DNA of 64,000 nt, from assembly GCA_949318235.1 (NCBI GenBank), contig OX439134.1, positions 21,208,803-21,272,802 of the forward strand, in the 5' to 3' direction. Within the stretch, counting starts at the first letter, position 1, and every line of letters begins with the position of its first letter. The position numbers were made by a program, and so were the translations under genes. The notes under the pieces were generated by a model. That model saw only the letters and a program-made list of their open reading frames with translations. It was not told where the DNA came from and made no database searches. Of the stretch, positions 59,745-64,000 are shown in pieces. The DNA is from Ecdyonurus torrentis. Taxonomy: Eukaryota > Arthropoda > Insecta > Ephemeroptera > Heptageniidae.

Positions 59745-59955
59745 GGAAAGAAATTACGTAATCTATGCTGCATTGAACACTTGCTATATTGTTATTTTGA
59801 AGTAACATAAGTTTATGCTGTACATCTTAACTATTATGATATTATAATAGTATAATCGCTTTCAAATATAGCATAAATTTTGATGTTATGCATAAATGTT
59901 GGTGCATTGAGCTAGAATAAGCTAGAATAATTCTTACGTTTATTTTAGTATACAG
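59745..59955. mobile_element. MITE family A, further copy
   Basis: GAAAGAAATTACGTAATCTA at the left, GGTGCATTGAGCTAGAATAA near the right, with a small tandem AAGCTAGAAT duplication. Confidence 0.7.
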
Positions 59956-59958
59956 AAG

Positions 59959-60088
59959 GAAGGTCCGTGGAAAAAAAAAAGGACCTCGGATAAAAGGTCC
60001 TATACCTGTGCGCAGCTCGCCGACACGCTATACCTGTGCGTAAAGACAGGTCTTTTTTTTATCCGAGGACCTTTTTTCCGCGGACCTT
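59959..60088. mobile_element. 130-bp palindromic element P
   Basis: AAGGTCCGTGGAAAAAAAAA and TTTTTTCCGCGGACCTT are inverted ends. A second inner pair is AGGACCTCGGATAAAA and ATCCGAGGACCTTTT. TATACCTGTGCG is repeated in the centre. Single copy here. Confidence 0.87.
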
Positions 60089-60835
60089 AATTCAGGCATT
60101 CTTTATTTTTGAACGTGTAGACGTGGGGAAAAAAATCATAGTTTAAGCTGCATAGATTAAATTTAATAAATTATTCAGATACATATCATCATATCAATAA
60201 CTCTTTAGTACTAAACAATAACTCTCTTGCAAAAAGTTTAAAGAGTAACTCGTTAGTACAAACGTAATTTCTTTAGCGGTAAATAGTTATCTCTTTAGAT
60301 TCTAAAAAGTTTAGTATGTATCTAAAGAATTTATTATGAAAAAAGTCTAAATATCAACTCTTTAGATAATTTTTTCCGTGTATAAATATATATATTCTAT
60401 ATTATTATTCAATATATAGTAATGCCCAACTCACCTCAAAGTGCTCAAAGTAGAATTGTAAAATATGAAGAAGAAAAAAAAAGTGTTATTATTATATTAT
60501 TTTAATATTATATAATGCTATATACAGTACATCTTAATATTTACTCAATTTTACTAAAATAATTATAAATAACTTCTTTAATAATTACACTTTAGAAATT
60601 ACCAACTTTTTTTTTTAAATTTTAATTTTAATTTTTTTTTTTTTGCCATAATAAATTTTAAAGTATATAAAATAAAGTACCAAAATATAATATGATTATA
60701 ATCTCTATATATATCTTTATATATTTATAAAACAAATAATCTAAAGTATTATGCCCGTGAATGTACCACAAAATGGGCGTATTGTGGCAGGTATGAAACC
60801 CGTAATTACTTGTGCTAACAAACCATATATCAGCA

Positions 60836-60884
60836 CTCTCTCTCTCTCTCTCTCGTAGCAGTTAACTATATATAAAGCCAGTTT

Positions 60885-60929
<45 letters not shown>

Positions 60930-60998
60930 TTTGCTCGTCGATACCCAGTAATTAGGATGTTGAGCAAAATAGTAGAGAGAGAGAGAGAGAGAGAGAGA
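60836..60998. repeat. CT and GA microsatellite cluster
   Basis: (CT)n at 60836-60854 and 60888-60926, then (GA)n at 60974-60998, in opposite orientation. Confidence 0.92.
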
Positions 60999-61794
60999 AA
61001 AAACACATTCATTCACTACGTAGAATCAATTCTAAAACAACTATAGTATAATATAATATTTAAAAAAAAAACATAACCCAAACTATAGGGTGCGGTGATT
61101 ATACGATGATAGGTAATTTTTATATATATTATTATATATATTATTATAATATTATATTTATACCACAACATTGAAATAAGATCAGACCGGATATGATAGG
61201 ATGTTCACACCTTAGTTTTTTGTTTAATATATATTTTGTTATGTGTTGAAATTCTTTATATAAGATGTGTATCATATTGTATATTCTTTGATTTATTATT
61301 AAATATCTATCAGGTATAGAAATTTTTATCAAAATATTTTTTAATTATAATTTTAAAGTATTTTTTTAGGCGTAAATTTTATTAATATGGTTTCATTGAA
61401 AGATATTGAAAAACGTATAACAGTGCTATAATTATATAAATAGAGCGTATATACAGTATATATGAATAAAAATAAATACACCTAATAACTAGATTGATTG
61501 ATTTCAGCAAAATTCATTGATGACAGCAAAATTTATGTTATATAGTACAGCAATTTTGTGTTGTTATATAGCATACAGGTTATGCTGTACACATAATTAT
61601 TTCTTTATGGAATTTTAGATATAGGCGCTAAAATAAAATAACTGTCCTCTCTGGGGGGAAAAATCAATATTTTATTTCAGAGGTTATTAACTACCCCCCC
61701 TCCCCTAATTATTTTTAAATCTTATGATCAGATGCGATAAAAATAATGTGCCAATACAAAATAGGAGATGTGAAATTTCACTTTAGATTGTATT
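60999..61794. other. Intergenic with a MITE A fragment
   Basis: 61524-61600 carries ACAGCAAAATTTATGTTATA and GGTTATGCTGTACACATAAT, typical of A interiors. No gene seen. Confidence 0.5.
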
Positions 61795-62105
61795 ATAGGG
61801 TGTATGCACATGACGTCATATTCAATGCGCATGGACGCCATACTGGAGTAATGAATAACATTGCTAAGCATAGAAAAAACTTCGTTTTTGGCTATTTTCT
61901 TCGGGAAATCTGTTAATTTTGTTGTTATTGTTATTTTTTTCACATACTTGAGATACTAATTCAACCTATTAACAGCATCAATGCTCACAAAAATATTGCA
62001 TATATAGTATTTTTAAACTGGCAAAATGAGTAATTTCACTATGCGGACCATGTTATTGAGTGATCCAACATGGTGTCGACTTTAACATTAATGCATAGAC
62101 CCTAT
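61795..62105 (-). mobile_element. MITE family C, copy 12
   Basis: TATAGGGTGTATGCACATGA at the left, GCATAGACCCTATGG at the right, TGACGTCA at 61811. Confidence 0.88.
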
Positions 62106-62529
62106 GGTAAAACTGCTATGAAAAATCTTAATAATTAAATAAAAATTAAAATCTGTCAGATAATAAAACAATTTAATTTTTTTATATCGTTTGAGTTAAT
62201 TTAGCAATATTTTATGATGGTTTACAGTTATAGTAATAGCAGTTTTTTTTCTCGTTTTTATGAAGTGAACAAACTTAATAATAATAAAAAAGAGCAATAA
62301 AATTTATTGAGATTTTTGTAACTTAAATACAAAATTTTTAATTTGAAGTGAATGTCGTTGATCGTTGATACCTTATATATCTTTGACATTTAAAAATCAA
62401 CTCCCTACAATTTTTGATGTCGTTAAAAGTCATCATGATTAATAGCTGCATATATGATAAAAATAATAAAAATTTAAGGACTCGTGACCAGATAGGAGAA
62501 AAAATATTATTGAAATGAATTATGGGATG

Positions 62530-62792
62530 TTAAAACCCTATAGACAACATGAAACAACAATGATCATGAGCAAACACAAAATGAGATCTCTAAAACTGGT
62601 GACAATTTTTACTAAACTACAGCGTAAAAAAAAATAATAATAAAAAAAAAAATGCAATTTGCGTTAATATTTTTGTTTATGGCGTCAGAAACAGGTCACA
62701 ACTAGTAGGAAAATATTGTGTGTGTTGCATAAATTGAAGTTTTCTGTTTGCGATATAAATGCTAATGTTTTTTTCTTGTCTATGCCTTTAAA
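62530..62792 (-). mobile_element. MITE family D, copy 7
   Basis: TTAAAACCCTATAGACAACA at the left, CTTGTCTATGCCTTTAA at the right. The octamer region is mutated (TGGCGTCA). Confidence 0.82.
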
Positions 62793-63734
62793 AAGAAGAG
62801 TACAAATTGTTAGAAATTTGTATTTAACAATTTTGCATTTTGAACCCACGAAAATGTTTAAATATTTGTAGTGTATCCATCACTGGAAAAAAAAAAAAAA
62901 AAAAAAAAAGAAGAAGAATAAGAAAAATATAGAACATAGAATAAAAAATATATAAAAAACATAAAGAAATAACAAAAATATAATATATAGTCAAATCCTT
63001 ATTTTGATCCATCTAAACTATAAATAAAATACTATAGTGCAATGCAATGTACAAAATTTACTGTATAATTTAAGTTCAAATAAATTAGAAATTATCACAA
63101 AAAATATCAATAAAAAAAATTACATGAATTGTGTAAAACTAAACAACATTTTGAGTTACATTATAAATAAAATTTATGTTTCCCACGTTTTTAGAGTAAT
63201 GACTCGTACATAACAATTTTTTTAACTTTCAAAAAATAAATTTCTTCCTTATTATTGCAAAATAAAAAAAACGACAGTATTCGTACTATAGAGATAAATT
63301 AAGCAGTTAAATCATAACCTCACTGCAGTAATAATGTTGTAACATTTAATAATATATCTGAGTGAGCTAACAACAAAAAATTGATACCATGTAATCAAAT
63401 TTATTGACAAAAAAAATAATTTATATCACGATATTATTAAGCTTGAGAAAATATAATATCAACTTTCATGCGCAGTGCAAAGTTTTTACTAAAGCAAAAT
63501 AACAGGCATCTCAGATAATTGATTACATTAAATTTTCATAAGAATATTCTGTCTATACAGTCGCGTGTTTTTTCTCTGCATACATATATAGTATTTTCAA
63601 ACTTATATCTATTGCAAGCATATATAGCTGTATGTACTAATTGGGGGTTGTTTTTCTTAAATGTGGGCATTTACACTGAAAGAACAAATGCCTAGTGTCT
63701 TTTAATTTTGTTAAACATTTCTGAATTCAAGTAT
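62793..63734. other. Intergenic, AT-rich, no gene seen
   Basis: Poly-A at 62887-62909. Nothing else recognised. Confidence 0.6.
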
Positions 63735-64000
63735 TTTACTACCTGGCTAGCTACTTCACCTGTAGTTATCATTATAAGATTTACGTTTATGATACTTTGA
63801 TAGCTACTACGCCTGTGCCTGTAGTTATCATTTTTATAAGATTTACCTTTGTACTACCTGGATTTACCTTTATACTACCTAGATAGCTTCTTCACCTGTA
63901 GTTATCATTTTTAAAGATTTACCTTTTTACTACCTGGCTAGCTACTTCACCTGTAGTTATCATTTTTTAAGATTTACCTTTGTACTACCTGGCTAGCTAC
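63735..64000 (+). repeat. Minisatellite running off the window end
   Basis: About four units of 60-75 bp are built from TACTACCTGGCTAGCTACTT, CACCTGTAGTTATCATTTTT and AAGATTTACCTTTGTA. The array continues past base 64000. Confidence 0.9.

Noticed and set aside
63735..64000. CRISPR-like array
   Set aside because: Units are contiguous and imperfect with no unique spacers, so it is a eukaryotic minisatellite.

Overview
The window is eukaryotic, animal-type DNA. It is AT-rich, has GT-AG introns with pyrimidine-rich acceptors, and is saturated with microsatellites, miniature inverted-repeat elements (MITEs), foldback elements and decayed retroposons. Nothing in it fixes the species. The repeat landscape suggests an invertebrate metazoan, and I do not go further than that.

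Bases 1-18940 hold the 3' part of one plus-strand gene. Ten exons (1-126, 684-928, 4216-4351, 5722-5811, 6463-6634, 7705-7847, 9632-11215, 12113-12372, 13021-13251, 18283-18940) join in phase into 1214 codons plus TAA. The first three exons encode the last three Myb repeats of a protein that aligns by eye with SNAPC4 (SNAP190), the large DNA-binding subunit of the snRNA-activating complex that recognises the proximal sequence element of U-snRNA promoters. The rest is less conserved: a 10 x 12-residue S-P-x-L-K tandem repeat, a coiled-coil region with a recurrent L-D-x-P motif, acidic stretches, and a C-terminal Arg-rich AT-hook-like segment. The promoter and N-terminus lie upstream of the window.

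Bases 18941-64000 contain no intact host gene that I can support. They are layers of mobile DNA. I define these recurrent families by eye: A (ends CACGGA/TCCGTG), B (TACAGCTCTGG ends), C (TATAGGGTG ends, about 310 bp, 12 copies), D and E (TTAA-flanked, starting AGG), F (about 115 bp, TAATGCTGTTCGTAAACC ends), G (about 165 bp), L (GAGGAAGAC ends, about 300-450 bp), N (about 120 bp) and S (about 120 bp with a poly-A tail). There are also two large foldbacks in intron 9, a palindromic mariner-type element at 19314-20600, a mariner relic at 17038-17762, a 5'-truncated LINE at 38222-39716, a LINE 3' remnant at 58437, a 5S-rRNA-derived SINE in intron 9, and a tRNA-like SINE head at 44231.

Nesting gives a relative order of insertion: B in A, LINE in A, D in F, S in C, C in the 5S-SINE, and a 504-bp palindrome in D. 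The most unusual global signal is the octamer TGACGTCA (the CRE/ATF core). It occurs about two dozen times by hand count, almost always inside members of otherwise different MITE families.
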